Shown here piece after piece: positions 36,300 through 46,548 of a stretch of 64,000 nucleotides of DNA. The stretch's first letter is position 1; every line of letters starts with the position of its first letter. The stretch spans positions 688,001 through 752,000 of the forward strand of contig CP053447.1 in the NCBI GenBank assembly GCA_013285425.1, in the 5' to 3' direction. The DNA is from Ignavibacteriota bacterium. Lineage in GTDB: Bacteria > Bacteroidota > Ignavibacteria > Ignavibacteriales > Ignavibacteriaceae. A program made the position numbers and the translations under genes. Below the pieces are notes generated by a model that saw only the letters and a list, made by a program, of their open reading frames with translations, did not search any database and was not told where the DNA came from.

Positions 36300-37214
36300 A
36301 TGTCAAAAAAAGCATTTTTATTCCCTGGACAGGGTTCTCAATATGTTGGGATGGCAAAAGATCTTTACGATAACTCTGTAGAAGCTGTTGAGATGATTAA
36401 AACCGCAGACGATGCTCTCGGAGTTAATCTATCTTACATAATGTTTAACGGTTCTGAAGAACAATTAAAGCAAACTGAATTTACTCAGCCGGCTATTTTT
36501 CTTCATAGCGTTGTACTGGCAAGTCTTATCAGAACTCTTCAGCCAAAAGCCGCAGCCGGTCATTCACTTGGTGAATATTCCGCTCTGGTTTCTGCAAATG
36601 CTATACAATTTTACGATGCAATTAAACTTGTAAGGGCAAGAGGAAAAGCTATGCAGCAGGCTGGTATTGATAATCCCGGAACACTTGCAGCTATAGTTGG
36701 ATTAGAATCTGCTAAAGTTGAAGAGTTTTGTAAAGAAGCATCTTCAGAAGGCGTAGTTCAATGTGCTAATTTTAATTCACCCGGACAGATTGTTATATCA
36801 GGATCATTAACTGGTGTTAAAAAAGCTATGGAACTTTGTAAATCAGGCGGAGCCAAAATTGTAAAAGAGCTTGTTGTTAGCGGTGCATTTCATTCGCCGC
36901 TTATGCAGTCTGCAAAAGATTCTCTTTTAAAAGATCTTAATGAAACTCCTTTTTATGATTCAAGATTTCCTGTTTATGCCAATGTAACTGCAAAACCGGT
37001 TACCCAAAAGGATGAAATAAAAAATCTGTTATATGAACAAGTAACATCACCCGTCAGATGGGAAGAAACAATTGTAAATATGATTGCTGATGGGTTTGAT
37101 GAGTTTTATGAAATTGGACCGGGAAAGGTTTTACAAGGACTGGTCAAAAGAATTAACCCAGATGTTAAGATTTTTGGAATCGATAAATTTAAAGATGTAG
37201 AGGAGTATTTATAG
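36300..37214 (+). CDS. fabD: Malonyl-CoA:ACP transacylase
   Basis: 304 residues. It loads malonate onto acyl carrier protein. LFPGQGSQYVGMAKDL is the N-terminal motif and AAAGHSLGEYSAL holds the nucleophilic Ser. The catalytic His lies in SGAFHSPLM, and VRARGKAMQQA supplies the Arg for carboxylate binding. The stop codon shares a base with the GTG start of the following DUF3109 gene, showing translational coupling. Confidence 0.97.
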   Translation: MSKKAFLFPGQGSQYVGMAKDLYDNSVEAVEMIKTADDALGVNLSYIMFNGSEEQLKQTEFTQPAIFLHSVVLASLIRTLQPKAAAGHSLGEYSALVSANAIQFYDAIKLVRARGKAMQQAGIDNPGTLAAIVGLESAKVEEFCKEASSEGVVQCANFNSPGQIVISGSLTGVKKAMELCKSGGAKIVKELVVSGAFHSPLMQSAKDSLLKDLNETPFYDSRFPVYANVTAKPVTQKDEIKNLLYEQVTSPVRWEETIVNMIADGFDEFYEIGPGKVLQGLVKRINPDVKIFGIDKFKDVEEYL

Positions 37215-37819
37215 TGGAATCAGGTACGCATCCCAAATTTACTAAACAAATAAAGGGAGTTTTTATCGATCCGCAGATATTCACTTTTCCATTTTCATGT
37301 GCTTGCGCCGGAGAGTGTTGTAACTACGGAGTTTACACTGATTTAACAGAGCATGATAATATCCTTGGTATAAAGGATAAAATTATTCCCCTAATGGATG
37401 AAACCCAATCAAAAAATGTTTCAAAATGGTTTGAACCACCGGAAGAAGACGATGATTTTGAAAGCGGAATTGCAGTTGGAACTGAAATAATTAATAATAA
37501 ATGTACTTTCTTAGATAAAAATGGATTATGCACTTTGCAAAAACTTGCAATTATGGAAGGTGAGCATAAATGGAAGTATAAACCTATTTTTTGTATTCTT
37601 TTTCCGCTTACAATTTTTGAAGGTGCTTTAACCATAGATGATGAACATATTGATCGGTTAAAAACTTGTAATAAAAATCCTGTTCAAACTACATCTATTT
37701 ATGAAGCCTGTCATGAAGAATTGTTACACTTTTTTGGTGAAAAACATTTTGCTGAGTTGGATGAATACAAAAATGAATATCTGTCAGCATTTTATTCAGG
37801 AGTAGCAAAAAATGGATAA
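37214..37819 (+). CDS. DUF3109 cysteine-rich protein inside the fab operon
   Basis: 201 residues from a GTG start. The cysteines are arranged as FPFSCACAGECCNYGVY near residue 30, then NKCTFLDKNGLCTLQKLA near 95-110, IFCILFP and LKTCNKNP, matching the DUF3109 family, which is related to the YkgJ-type putative metal-binding (zinc or iron) proteins. Function is unknown. It overlaps fabG by eight bases and fabD by one, so it is fully embedded between two fatty acid synthesis genes. Confidence 0.85.
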   Translation: MESGTHPKFTKQIKGVFIDPQIFTFPFSCACAGECCNYGVYTDLTEHDNILGIKDKIIPLMDETQSKNVSKWFEPPEEDDDFESGIAVGTEIINNKCTFLDKNGLCTLQKLAIMEGEHKWKYKPIFCILFPLTIFEGALTIDDEHIDRLKTCNKNPVQTTSIYEACHEELLHFFGEKHFAELDEYKNEYLSAFYSGVAKNG

Positions 37820-38588
37820 TGATACAATAGGAACTAATCCTAAAAGAGCAATTGTAACAGGCGGTACTCGTGGTATCGGAAGAGCAATCGTAAAAGAATT
37901 AGCAACCGGAAACTTTAGAAATCTTCTATTCTCTGACATTGCTTTTGTATATAATAGCTGTGATGAATGTGCAGAGCAATTGATAAAAGAAATTGATAAC
38001 CCAAATGTTAAAGTATATAGTTTTAAATCAGATGTATCATCCTTTGAGCAAACTCAGACCACTGTTGATGCAATAATAAAAAAAATTGGCGGTGTGGATG
38101 TTCTGATAAATAATGCAGGTATAACTAAGGATAATTTACTTTTAAGAATGAATGAAAAAGATTTTGATGATGTTATTGCTGCTAACCTAAAAAGTGTATT
38201 TAATTATACCAAAGCTGTAATTAAACCGATGATTGCCCAAAGATATGGAAGAATTATTAATATTTCATCTGTTGTTGGTTTAATCGGTAATGCTGGTCAA
38301 TCAAATTATTCGGCATCAAAAGCCGGGATAATTGGATTTACAAAATCAATGGCAAGAGAATTAGCTTCAAGGGGAATTACAGTTAATGCTGTGGCACCCG
38401 GATTTATTCAGACTGATATGACTGATAAATTAACCGAAGAACAAGTAAAGAGATTAATTCAAAACGTACCAATGGCTCGCCTTGGAAAGCCTGAAGATGT
38501 TGCAAAGGTTACAGCGTTTTTGTGCAGTAAAGATGCTGATTATATTACGGGGCAGGTAATTGCTGTTGATGGCGGAATGACAATGTAA
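37812..38588 (+). CDS. fabG: 3-oxoacyl-ACP reductase
   Basis: 258 residues, a classical short-chain dehydrogenase. It reduces 3-oxoacyl-ACP with NADPH. The nucleotide motif is GGTRGIGRAIV, DVLINNAGITKDNLL follows, and the catalytic residues are Ser in NISSVVG and Tyr/Lys in YSASKAG. TVNAVAPGFIQTDMT and ITGQVIAVDGGMTM are FabG-typical. An insert of several residues after the Rossmann motif (GNFRNLLFSD) makes it slightly longer than E. coli FabG (244). Part of the fab operon. Confidence 0.96.
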   Translation: MDNDTIGTNPKRAIVTGGTRGIGRAIVKELATGNFRNLLFSDIAFVYNSCDECAEQLIKEIDNPNVKVYSFKSDVSSFEQTQTTVDAIIKKIGGVDVLINNAGITKDNLLLRMNEKDFDDVIAANLKSVFNYTKAVIKPMIAQRYGRIINISSVVGLIGNAGQSNYSASKAGIIGFTKSMARELASRGITVNAVAPGFIQTDMTDKLTEEQVKRLIQNVPMARLGKPEDVAKVTAFLCSKDADYITGQVIAVDGGMTM

Positions 38589-38680
38589 TTTGATTATTCA
38601 AGTTGTTTCTTAGTTTTTAATTTTATTAAATTTAAACCAATAATTATAAATACAAATAACAATCAAAAGAGGAGAATATT

Positions 38681-38914
38681 ATGGATGTTGCTGCAAAAGT
38701 TAAAGAGATTATCATTGATAAATTAGGTGTGGAAGAATCTCAAATTACACCCGAGGCATCCTTTACAAATGACCTTGGTGCTGATTCGTTGGATATCGTT
38801 GAATTAGTTATGGGTTTTGAAAGTGCTTTTCAGATTTCAATACCTGATGAAGATGCTGAAAAAATCGGTACTGTTGGTGATGCTATAAAGTATCTTTCTG
38901 AAAAATTAGCATAA
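38681..38914 (+). CDS. acpP: Acyl carrier protein
   Basis: 77 residues, standard ACP length. Ser36 in [13 protein letters not shown] receives the 4'-phosphopantetheine arm. Acidic throughout ([24 protein letters not shown]), as expected. A strong Shine-Dalgarno sequence (AGAGGAGAA) lies just upstream, matching the high expression usual for ACP. A 92-base gap separates it from fabG, which could hold a promoter, and a terminator follows. Confidence 0.98.
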   Translation: MDVAAKVKEIIIDKLGVEESQITPEASFTNDLGADSLDIVELVMGFESAFQISIPDEDAEKIGTVGDAIKYLSEKLA

Positions 38915-38920
38915 TATTTT

Positions 38921-38948
38921 AGTCGGGATTAAAACTCCCGACTTTATC
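38921..38948 (+). terminator. Terminator or attenuator after acpP
   Basis: AGTCGGG and CCCGACT form a seven-base perfect stem around a nine-base loop, followed by a short T-rich stretch (TTTAT). It would let ACP be made in excess over the downstream fabF-rnc genes. Confidence 0.7.
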
Positions 38949-38996
38949 CTTCTATGTTATACCATCAAATATTAACAATTCTTTCGTTGTGGTTGA

Positions 38997-40244
38997 ATGA
39001 CTAAAAAAAGAGTTGTAATTACAGGACTTGGAGCAGTTACACCAATTGGAGTTAATGTTCCGGATTATTGGCAGGCTCTTCTTTCAGGGAAAAATGGTGT
39101 TGCTCCTATCACTCTTTTCGATGCAGCAAAGTTTGATACTAAATTTGCTGCGGAGGTAAAAGATTTTAATCCGGAAAATTATTTTGATAAAAAAGCCGTT
39201 AATAGATTAGACCGTTTTTCACAGTTCGCAATTGCATCTGCTGTGCAGGCAGTTGATGATTCTGAAGTAAATCTTGAGAATTTAAACAAAGAAAGATGCG
39301 GTGTAGTTTTTGGAAGCGGCATTGGTGGTTTGGAAACCCTCCAAAATGAACACTGGAAATACTTTCAAGAGAAAAATCCTGGTGTGTTAAGTCCCTTTTT
39401 TATTCCAATGATGATTTCAGATCTTGCTGCTGGTCAAATTTCAATTCGTTTTGGATTTAAAGGACCCAATTATGCAACTACTTCTGCCTGTGCAACATCT
39501 TCACATGCAATCTCAGATGCTTTTATGCTTATTCAACGAGGCTCTGCAGATTTAATGGTTTGCGGCGGAAGTGAAGCTTCTATAACAGAAATGGGAGTTG
39601 GCGGATTTAATGCAATGAGAGCAATTTCAACTTGGAACGACAGATATCTTGAAGCTTCCCGACCATTTGATAAAGACAGAAACGGGTTTGTAATGGGTGA
39701 AGGAGCCGGTTCACTGATTTTAGAAGAGATGAATCATGCTATTGCAAGAGGTGCAAAAATTTATGCTGAACTTGCAGGAATCGGATTAACTGCTGATGCT
39801 TATCATATTACTGCACCGGCACCGGGCGGTGAAGGTGCTGTCAGGTCGATGAAGATTTCTATTGAAGATGCCGGGTTGAATATTCCGGATATTGATTATA
39901 TTAATGCTCACGGTACCTCTACACCTCATAATGATGTAAATGAAACTAAAGCAATCAAAACTGTTTTTGGAGAGTATGCTTATAAACTGATTGTTAATTC
40001 TACAAAGTCTATGACAGGTCATTTACTTGGAGCTGCCGGTGTTGTTGAAGCAATCGCTTCGATTTTGTCTCTGAAAAATAATGTTATTCCACCAACAATT
40101 AATTTGGATAATCCTGATCCTGAATGCGATCTTAATTACAGCGCAAAAACTGTTACAAAAAGAGAGATTAGAGCTGCAATAAGTAATACATTTGGATTTG
40201 GCGGACATAATGCTTCTTTATTATTTAAAAAGTTTAAGGAATAG
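38997..40244 (+). CDS. fabF: 3-oxoacyl-ACP synthase II
   Basis: 415 residues. It elongates acyl-ACP by condensation with malonyl-ACP. The N-terminus reads VVITGLGAVTPIGVN; the nucleophilic Cys is in TTSACATSSHAI, and the two His residues are in NAHGTSTPHNDVNE and STKSMTGHLLGAAG. SNTFGFGGHNASLLF closes the protein. These are all complete, so it should be active. It follows acpP and precedes rnc by two bases. Confidence 0.97.
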   Translation: MTKKRVVITGLGAVTPIGVNVPDYWQALLSGKNGVAPITLFDAAKFDTKFAAEVKDFNPENYFDKKAVNRLDRFSQFAIASAVQAVDDSEVNLENLNKERCGVVFGSGIGGLETLQNEHWKYFQEKNPGVLSPFFIPMMISDLAAGQISIRFGFKGPNYATTSACATSSHAISDAFMLIQRGSADLMVCGGSEASITEMGVGGFNAMRAISTWNDRYLEASRPFDKDRNGFVMGEGAGSLILEEMNHAIARGAKIYAELAGIGLTADAYHITAPAPGGEGAVRSMKISIEDAGLNIPDIDYINAHGTSTPHNDVNETKAIKTVFGEYAYKLIVNSTKSMTGHLLGAAGVVEAIASILSLKNNVIPPTINLDNPDPECDLNYSAKTVTKREIRAAISNTFGFGGHNASLLFKKFKE

Positions 40245-40246
40245 TC

Positions 40247-41023
40247 TTGTCTGATTTTTTTTCCCGCTTATTAAAATATTTTGGTGTTCGGGAAGAAAGT
40301 AAAATTAAACATCCCGTAGAAAAAATCTTAACTGCTGATAAGTTTTCTGAATTAGAAAAAATCCTTGGCTTTCCTATTAAAAATAAATCTTATTATATCC
40401 AGGCTTTAATGCACAGGTCTTTTCTTGAAGAACTTGAAAGCGGGGATATTTCAAATGAGAGAATGGAATTTCTTGGTGATTCAGTATTGAGTTTAACTGC
40501 TGCAGAGTATTTGTTTGAGGCTTTTCCTGATGAAGACGAAGGTTTTTTGACCAAAACCAGAGCTAAACTGGTTAACAGATTAGCACTTTCAGATGCGGCT
40601 GAATCTATTGGGCTAGCTAAGTTTATCTTAATTAATCAAAATCTTTCAAATAGTTTTTCAAAAGCTTCTAAAACAGTTTTGTCTGATGCTTTCGAGGCTA
40701 TTGTTGGAGCTATTTATCTTGATAATGATATATGTGTTGCCAGAAAATTTATTCGTAATGTTTTAATAGAACCGCTGATCAAAGAAGGTGAATATCTAAA
40801 AGATGAAAATTATAAAAGTCAGCTTCTTGAATATGCTCAGGCAAATAAACTTGAAACTCCAAATTATATTGTAATTAAAGAGGAAGGTCCTCAGCACGAC
40901 AGAGTTTTTACCATTAAAGTTACTCTTGGTAAAAGCTGCTCAGGAATCGGAACCGGCAAGAATAAAAAAACTGCTGAGCAGAATGCAGCAAAATCCGCAC
41001 TGCAGCAAATTTTAAACTTATAA
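40247..41023 (+). CDS. rnc: Ribonuclease III
   Basis: 258 residues from a TTG start two bases after fabF. It cuts double-stranded RNA in rRNA and mRNA processing. The catalytic signature is NERMEFLGDSVLSL near residue 70, and a second acidic site lies in SDAFEAIVGAIYLD. The C-terminal double-stranded RNA-binding domain is visible from about residue 185 (YKSQLLEYAQANKLETPNY; GKNKKTAEQNAAKSAL). The fab-acpP-fabF-rnc order is widely conserved. Confidence 0.97.
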   Translation: MSDFFSRLLKYFGVREESKIKHPVEKILTADKFSELEKILGFPIKNKSYYIQALMHRSFLEELESGDISNERMEFLGDSVLSLTAAEYLFEAFPDEDEGFLTKTRAKLVNRLALSDAAESIGLAKFILINQNLSNSFSKASKTVLSDAFEAIVGAIYLDNDICVARKFIRNVLIEPLIKEGEYLKDENYKSQLLEYAQANKLETPNYIVIKEEGPQHDRVFTIKVTLGKSCSGIGTGKNKKTAEQNAAKSALQQILNL

Positions 41024-41135
41024 TCTCAGCAAAATAAAACTACCATTTCTGTTATTAATCGGGCAAAATTATTAAGATTTTCTTTAATTTTGCTTACCAA
41101 AAATTTAGTAATCTAACCTAATAAAGAGTAACAAT

Positions 41136-44024
41136 ATGAACAATTTTAAACACCCCGATATTTTCGAACAAAGACATATCGGACCAAATCAGGATGAATT
41201 AGAACAGATGCTGAATACTTGTAAAGTTAATTCACTTGAAGGATTAATAGATGAAACAATTCCAAAAGAAATCAGATTAAAAAATAAATTAAATCTTGAT
41301 GCTTCATTAAGTGAACAGGAATTTATTAAACATCTAAATTATCTTGCATCAAAAAACAGAATTTATAAAAGTTATATTGGTTTAGGCTATTACCCTGTAA
41401 TTTTACCGCCGGTTATTCAAAGAAATATCTTAGAAAATCCGGGCTGGTACACTCAATATACACCTTATCAAGCTGAGATTGCTCAGGGCAGATTAGAAGC
41501 ATTACTTAATTTCCAAACGGTTGTTTCTGATCTTACAAGTTTACCTATTGCAAATGCTTCTTTACTTGATGAAGGAACTGCCGCAGCTGAAGCAATGGTG
41601 ATGTTTTATAATAATAGAAAAAAAGACAAAACCAACTCTCACAAGTTTTTTGTTTCAGATCAGGTTTTTCCGCAAACAATAGATATCTTAATGACGAGAT
41701 CAAAACCTTTGGGAATAGAACTTGTAATTGGAGATCATACTCAAGTAAAATTGAATAATGATTTCTTTGGTTTATTGATTCAATATCCGGCAATGAATGG
41801 TGAGGTTTATGATTACTCTCTTCTTTTTGAAACCGCAAAATCTCTTAATATCCTTAAAGTTGCTGCTGCTGATTTATTGAGCTTAACTTTACTTGTACCG
41901 CCGGGAGAGTTTGGTGCTGATTGTGCTGTGGGAAGTACTCAGCGTTTTGGAATTCCAATGGGATTCGGTGGTCCGCACGCAGCTTATTTTGCTACAACTG
42001 AAGATTTCAAAAGAGTTATCCCTGGGAGAATAATTGGTGTTTCAATCGATGCACAAGGTAAACGTGCTTTGAGAATGGCACTTCAAACACGCGAGCAGCA
42101 TATTAAAAGGGAAAGAGCAACAAGTAACATCTGCACTGCTCAGGTTTTGTTAGCTGTAATGGCAGGTATGTATGCTGTTTACCACGGACCAAAAAATCTG
42201 AAAGCAATTGCGCAAAGAATTACTGTTTTAACTTCTGTTCTGAGTGAAGCATTAACTAAACTGGGATTACATCAGGTAAATAAAAATTATTTTGATACTC
42301 TGACATTTTCTGCAGATGAAGCGATAAGAGAAAAGATTAAGAATGAAGCTTTAAAACAAGAAATAAATCTTAATTATTTCTTAAAGGATTCAATAAGTAT
42401 TTCTTTAAGTGAAGTTACTACTATTGCAGACGTAATTGAGTTGACAGATGTATTTGCAAATGCAGTCGGTAAAGCAAATCCGATAAAATCTATTGAATCT
42501 TTAAAAATTTCTAAACAGTCATTCGAAAATAAATTTATACGAAAATCTGATTATCTAACACATCCTGTTTTTAATTCTTATAGATCAGAAACAGATATTC
42601 TGAGATACATGAAACATCTTGAAAACAAAGACCTTTCTTTGGTTCATTCAATGATACCGCTCGGCTCCTGCACAATGAAGTTAAATGCAACTACAGAAAT
42701 GTTAGGAGTAACGATACCTCAGTTTTCAAATATTCATCCTTTTGCACCGCTTAATCAGGCAGAAGGTTATTTGGAAATGTTTCAGAAGTTTGAAAAAAGT
42801 CTTGCTGAAATTACTGGATTCGATGCTGTGTCTCTTCAACCTAATTCCGGGGCACAGGGCGAATATGCAGGTTTATCAGTTATAAAAGCTTATCTGGATG
42901 ATACAGGACAAACTCAAAGAAAAATTGCATTAATTCCTTCTTCAGCTCATGGCACAAATCCCGCCAGTGCAGTTATGGCTGGAATGAAGGTGGTAGTAGT
43001 TGAGTGTGATGATAAAGGTAACATAGATTTGTCAGACTTGAGGAAAAAGGCAGAAGTACATAAAGATGATTTAGCTGTATTGATGGTTACTTATCCGTCA
43101 ACTCATGGTGTTTTTGAAGAATCAATAAAAGAAATGTGCAATATAGTGCATAAATTTGGCGGGCAGGTTTATATGGATGGCGCAAATATGAATGCACAAG
43201 TTGGATTGACAAGTCCGGGAGAAATTGGAGCAGATGTTTGTCATTTGAATTTACATAAAACATTTTCAATTCCTCATGGAGGCGGTGGTCCTGGGATGGG
43301 TCCAATTGCTGTAGCAAAACATCTTACTCCGTTTTTACCGGGACATCCTTTGGTTGATATTAATAAATCAAAGTCAATTACTTCAGTATCTGCAGCGCCA
43401 TTTGGCAGTGCTAGTGTAATTGTTATTTCTTATGCTTATATAAAAATGATGGGAGAGGTTGGATTAACTAATGCAACCAGATTTGCAATACTTAATGCAA
43501 ATTATATCAAAGCAAAACTTGAACCTTATTATAAAGCACTTTATTCTGGTACTAAAGGAAGAGTAGCTCACGAATTGATTTTTGATATGAGGGAATTTAA
43601 GCAATCTGCACAGATTGAGGTTGAAGATATTGCCAAGAGGTTAATGGATTATGGATATCATGCTCCAACCGTTTCTTTTCCGGTTGCAGGAACTTTAATG
43701 GTAGAGCCGACTGAAAGTGAGTCAAAAGCAGAACTTGATAGATTCTGTGATGCAATGATCAGCATCCGTCAGGAAATTAAGGATATAGAAAATGGTATAT
43801 TTGATAAAAAGAATAATCCATTAAAGAATGCACCACATACTGCCAATGTTGTAATTTCTGATAATTGGAATTATCAGTACTCCAGAGAAAAAGCAGCTTA
43901 TCCGATAGAGTGGACAAGACAGAATAAATTCTGGCCAAGTGTAAGCAGAGTTGATAATGCGTATGGAGACAGAAATTTAGTCTGCAGTTGTCCGCCGATA
44001 GAAAATTATAATGAATCAAATTAA
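41136..44024 (+). CDS. gcvP: Glycine dehydrogenase (decarboxylating), P-protein
   Basis: 962 residues, the full-length single-chain form. It decarboxylates glycine and passes the aminomethyl group to the lipoyl H-protein. The N-half has [12 protein letters not shown] and [13 protein letters not shown]; the C-half has [31 protein letters not shown] and the PLP site [18 protein letters not shown] with Lys near residue 708. [19 protein letters not shown] and [17 protein letters not shown] close it. Other glycine cleavage genes are not in the window. No glycine riboswitch is visible in the 112-base upstream gap. Confidence 0.97.
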   Translation: MNNFKHPDIFEQRHIGPNQDELEQMLNTCKVNSLEGLIDETIPKEIRLKNKLNLDASLSEQEFIKHLNYLASKNRIYKSYIGLGYYPVILPPVIQRNILENPGWYTQYTPYQAEIAQGRLEALLNFQTVVSDLTSLPIANASLLDEGTAAAEAMVMFYNNRKKDKTNSHKFFVSDQVFPQTIDILMTRSKPLGIELVIGDHTQVKLNNDFFGLLIQYPAMNGEVYDYSLLFETAKSLNILKVAAADLLSLTLLVPPGEFGADCAVGSTQRFGIPMGFGGPHAAYFATTEDFKRVIPGRIIGVSIDAQGKRALRMALQTREQHIKRERATSNICTAQVLLAVMAGMYAVYHGPKNLKAIAQRITVLTSVLSEALTKLGLHQVNKNYFDTLTFSADEAIREKIKNEALKQEINLNYFLKDSISISLSEVTTIADVIELTDVFANAVGKANPIKSIESLKISKQSFENKFIRKSDYLTHPVFNSYRSETDILRYMKHLENKDLSLVHSMIPLGSCTMKLNATTEMLGVTIPQFSNIHPFAPLNQAEGYLEMFQKFEKSLAEITGFDAVSLQPNSGAQGEYAGLSVIKAYLDDTGQTQRKIALIPSSAHGTNPASAVMAGMKVVVVECDDKGNIDLSDLRKKAEVHKDDLAVLMVTYPSTHGVFEESIKEMCNIVHKFGGQVYMDGANMNAQVGLTSPGEIGADVCHLNLHKTFSIPHGGGGPGMGPIAVAKHLTPFLPGHPLVDINKSKSITSVSAAPFGSASVIVISYAYIKMMGEVGLTNATRFAILNANYIKAKLEPYYKALYSGTKGRVAHELIFDMREFKQSAQIEVEDIAKRLMDYGYHAPTVSFPVAGTLMVEPTESESKAELDRFCDAMISIRQEIKDIENGIFDKKNNPLKNAPHTANVVISDNWNYQYSREKAAYPIEWTRQNKFWPSVSRVDNAYGDRNLVCSCPPIENYNESN

Positions 44025-44064
44025 TTAACAGATTAATACTTTATTTGAAAATACAATAACGTTA

Positions 44065-45411
44065 GTGATAAGAATTACAAGAAAACTAAAATATCTTTTG
44101 TCATTTTTCGTTATTGTATTTTCATTTGTTTCAAATGCACAAACCACCGGCTCTCAATTTTCATCAGACCTTTACCCATTTATAGTTGATTCAATTATAA
44201 TTACAGGAAATAAAATCACTGAACCGTTTATCATCCTAAGGGAATTGAATTTTTCAACCGGTGATACTTTAACCCGATCTAATGCAATTTATAACCGTGA
44301 AAGAGTCTATAGTCTTGGAATTTTTAATCAGGTCTATTTTGAACCAACGATTATTGATTCAATTAAGATCCTGAATATTTTTGTTGATGAAAGCTGGTAT
44401 ATATATCCTATACCATTTATTGATGCAAATGAAAGTGATCTAAAGAAATTAACGTATGGGGTCTATTTAAGATTAAAGAATTTTAGAGGAAGAAATGAAG
44501 ATCTTATAGCTGCAATTGCGCTTGGCTACGATCCGGCATTTTCATTAAGTTTTTACAGTCCAAATCTTCTTTACAAGAATAATATTTTTATAAGAACTTC
44601 ATTCAGATATGCTACTATTTCAAATAAAAGTCCTATTGCAGAAAAATTACATGGAACAAACTTTTCTCAAAAATCTATTGGTTTAAGTTTGTTAGTTGGT
44701 AAAAGACTGGATTTGTTTAATCGTATCTATGCTACAACAGGATATAGTTATATTGAAACACCATTTTACATTCCCGGTGTAAATGCATCTGACAACAGAA
44801 TTGATAATTTATTTGAATTAGGTATTGGATATGAGCATGATACACGAGACCTTGCACAATTTCCGAAGAATGGAATTTTGTCAAGTGTAAGTTTTAGCCT
44901 GAGAGGACTTGGGGTAGATGGAATTAATTATAGTGTTGGTAAAATTGATTTTCGCGAATACCGGAAACTGATTTTTAATCTTATCAGTAAATGGAGATTT
45001 TCTACAAGAGTTACATTTGGAGATGGTGTGCCCTATTATGATTATTCAATTATTGGATTAGATGAGAAAGTCAGAGGTCATCTTTCTGAAAAAATTGAAG
45101 GTAAGGAATTTTATTTTGGCTCTGTTGAATTATATTATCCGATTATTGAAGAGCTAAACCTGGATTTAACTTTTTTACCTATAATTCCAAACCAGTTATT
45201 AAGTTATAGAATTGGATTATTTGTACAGATATTTGCAGAAACAGCTTTAGCCAGATTTAAAGAACAACCTTTTGCATTAAATAGATTTAATTCAGGTTAT
45301 GGTTTAGGAATTACATTTTTAGTTTTACCATATCAAGTTTTAAGAGTTGAGATGGCATTTAATGAAAAATTTGAATCACAATTGGTTTTAGACCTTGGAA
45401 TATCTTTCTGA
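44065..45411 (+). CDS. Outer-membrane protein of the Omp85/BamA-like type with POTRA-like domain
   Basis: 448 residues from a GTG start, with a signal peptide ending in VSNAQ. Residues about 35-120 look like one POTRA domain (DSIIITGNKITEPFIILREL; NRERVYSLGIFNQVYF; ILNIFVDES). The rest is a barrel-like pattern of strands (LRLKNFRGRNEDLIAAIALG; YEHDTRDLAQFPKNGILSS) similar to the surface-antigen domain of Omp85 proteins. With a single POTRA it is shorter than BamA (about 800) and may be a patatin-associated or TamA-like barrel; the client is unknown. The C-terminus overlaps rsmE by 17 bases. Confidence 0.82.
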   Translation: MIRITRKLKYLLSFFVIVFSFVSNAQTTGSQFSSDLYPFIVDSIIITGNKITEPFIILRELNFSTGDTLTRSNAIYNRERVYSLGIFNQVYFEPTIIDSIKILNIFVDESWYIYPIPFIDANESDLKKLTYGVYLRLKNFRGRNEDLIAAIALGYDPAFSLSFYSPNLLYKNNIFIRTSFRYATISNKSPIAEKLHGTNFSQKSIGLSLLVGKRLDLFNRIYATTGYSYIETPFYIPGVNASDNRIDNLFELGIGYEHDTRDLAQFPKNGILSSVSFSLRGLGVDGINYSVGKIDFREYRKLIFNLISKWRFSTRVTFGDGVPYYDYSIIGLDEKVRGHLSEKIEGKEFYFGSVELYYPIIEELNLDLTFLPIIPNQLLSYRIGLFVQIFAETALARFKEQPFALNRFNSGYGLGITFLVLPYQVLRVEMAFNEKFESQLVLDLGISF

Positions 45412-46090
45412 TATAGAATTGTATTTTTGTAAAACTATCAATAGAGAACTAAATTACTTTCTTTTAGAAGAGGATGAATTCAAGCATTGCATTAAAGTAA
45501 TGCGCAATAAAAAAGGACAGGAAATTTATGCAACTGATGGAGCAGGAAATTTATTTAAAGCAGAAATTTCAGAAATTGATAAGAATACATTAAAAGCAGA
45601 AATCTCAAAAGTTATAACATATCAGAATTCTAATGACAATATTACATTTTGTATTCCAAATCTTAGAAATCCTGAACGACTGAAATTTGCATTAGAAAAG
45701 TGTACTGAACTTGGTTTAACAAACATTGTAATTTTTAATTCAATTCGATCCATTAATAAAAATATCAATACGGAAAGACTAAATAAGATTGTTCTTTCAG
45801 CATTAAAACAATCACTCAGAACATTTTTACCTGAGATAACCTTTGCAAAAGAAATAAAGAGTATTAATATTATTAATAAAAGTGTTATTTATTTTGATCA
45901 GCATTCAGATATTCAATTAAATAGTTTATCAATAAATAAAAGCGAGGAATATTTATTTATCTTCGGTCCTGAGGGCGGTTTAACTGAAGAAGAAATAATT
46001 CTTCTTAATCCTTGCAAAATTATCAAGTTATCTGAAAACAGATTGAGATCTGAAACTGCAATAATTAAAGCAGCATCTGTATTATTGTAA
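45395..46090 (+). CDS. rsmE: 16S rRNA (uracil1498-N3)-methyltransferase
   Basis: 231 residues from a TTG start inside the previous gene. It methylates U1498 of 16S rRNA using SAM. The PUA-like N-terminal part includes DEFKHCIKVMRNKKGQEI and ATDGAGNLFKAEI. The SPOUT knot has LEKCTELGLTNIVIFNS, LFIFGPEGGLTEEEI and LSENRLRSETAIIKAASVLL, all diagnostic. The start could lie slightly further in, since the first residues (MEYLSDIELYF) come from the overlap. Confidence 0.93.
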   Translation: MEYLSDIELYFCKTINRELNYFLLEEDEFKHCIKVMRNKKGQEIYATDGAGNLFKAEISEIDKNTLKAEISKVITYQNSNDNITFCIPNLRNPERLKFALEKCTELGLTNIVIFNSIRSINKNINTERLNKIVLSALKQSLRTFLPEITFAKEIKSINIINKSVIYFDQHSDIQLNSLSINKSEEYLFIFGPEGGLTEEEIILLNPCKIIKLSENRLRSETAIIKAASVLL

Positions 46091-46094
46091 GTTT

Positions 46095-46520
46095 ATGAAT
46101 TTGAAAATTAAACTGATTATATCACTAAATCTTTTAATAATTCTTGCTGCCTGCAGCTCTACTTCACGATATACAAAATCTTCAGAAGAAAGTAATAGAA
46201 CTAATGTATCAGGTTATTTAGAAATCCAAACAGGAATAGCTTCATTTTATGCGGATGAGTTTAATGGAAAGAAGACAGCAAGCGGAGAAATTTATAATAT
46301 GAATGAATTGACAGCCGCACATCCAAGTTATCCATTCAACACAATTGTTGTAGTTACTAACCAAAAAAACAACAAGAGTGTCAGGGTAAGGATAAATGAC
46401 AGAATGCCTGGTTTTAAAAACAGGATAATTGATCTGTCATTAAAAGCTGCTGAAAAAATAGATATGATAAGAGATGGCATTCAGGAAGTTAAAGTAGAAG
46501 TATTAAAATGGGGAAATTAA
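46095..46520 (+). CDS. RlpA-like septal ring lipoprotein (double-psi beta-barrel)
   Basis: 141 residues. The signal peptide ends in LAAC, a clean lipobox, so it is a lipoprotein. The RlpA domain is visible as GIASFYADEFNGKKTASGE, MNELTAAHPSYPFNTIVVV and VRVRINDRMPGFKNRIIDLS. RlpA in Pseudomonas is a lytic transglycosylase acting on denuded glycan at the septum. The acidic/His residues of the catalytic pair (Glu in SGEIYN; Asp in NDRMPG) are present. No SPOR domain is present, so this is a short form. It begins four bases after rsmE. Confidence 0.92.
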   Translation: MNLKIKLIISLNLLIILAACSSTSRYTKSSEESNRTNVSGYLEIQTGIASFYADEFNGKKTASGEIYNMNELTAAHPSYPFNTIVVVTNQKNNKSVRVRINDRMPGFKNRIIDLSLKAAEKIDMIRDGIQEVKVEVLKWGN

Positions 46521-46545
46521 AAACCCGGTTTAACCGGGCTTTATA
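46521..46545. terminator. Bidirectional terminator between rlpA-like gene and the convergent small gene
   Basis: CCCGGTTTAACCGGG (46524-46538) is a perfect stem of five GC-rich pairs plus inner pairing, flanked by AAAA on the left and CTTTATA on the right. It separates two convergent genes. Confidence 0.8.
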
Positions 46546-46548
46546 AAA

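Noticed and set aside
41024..41135. Glycine riboswitch before gcvP
   Set aside because: The gap is 112 AT-rich bases with only a GCAAAATTA/TAATTTTGC stem (41063-41093) and none of the conserved glycine aptamer sequence. The right arm also matches a TAnnTTTG promoter element.
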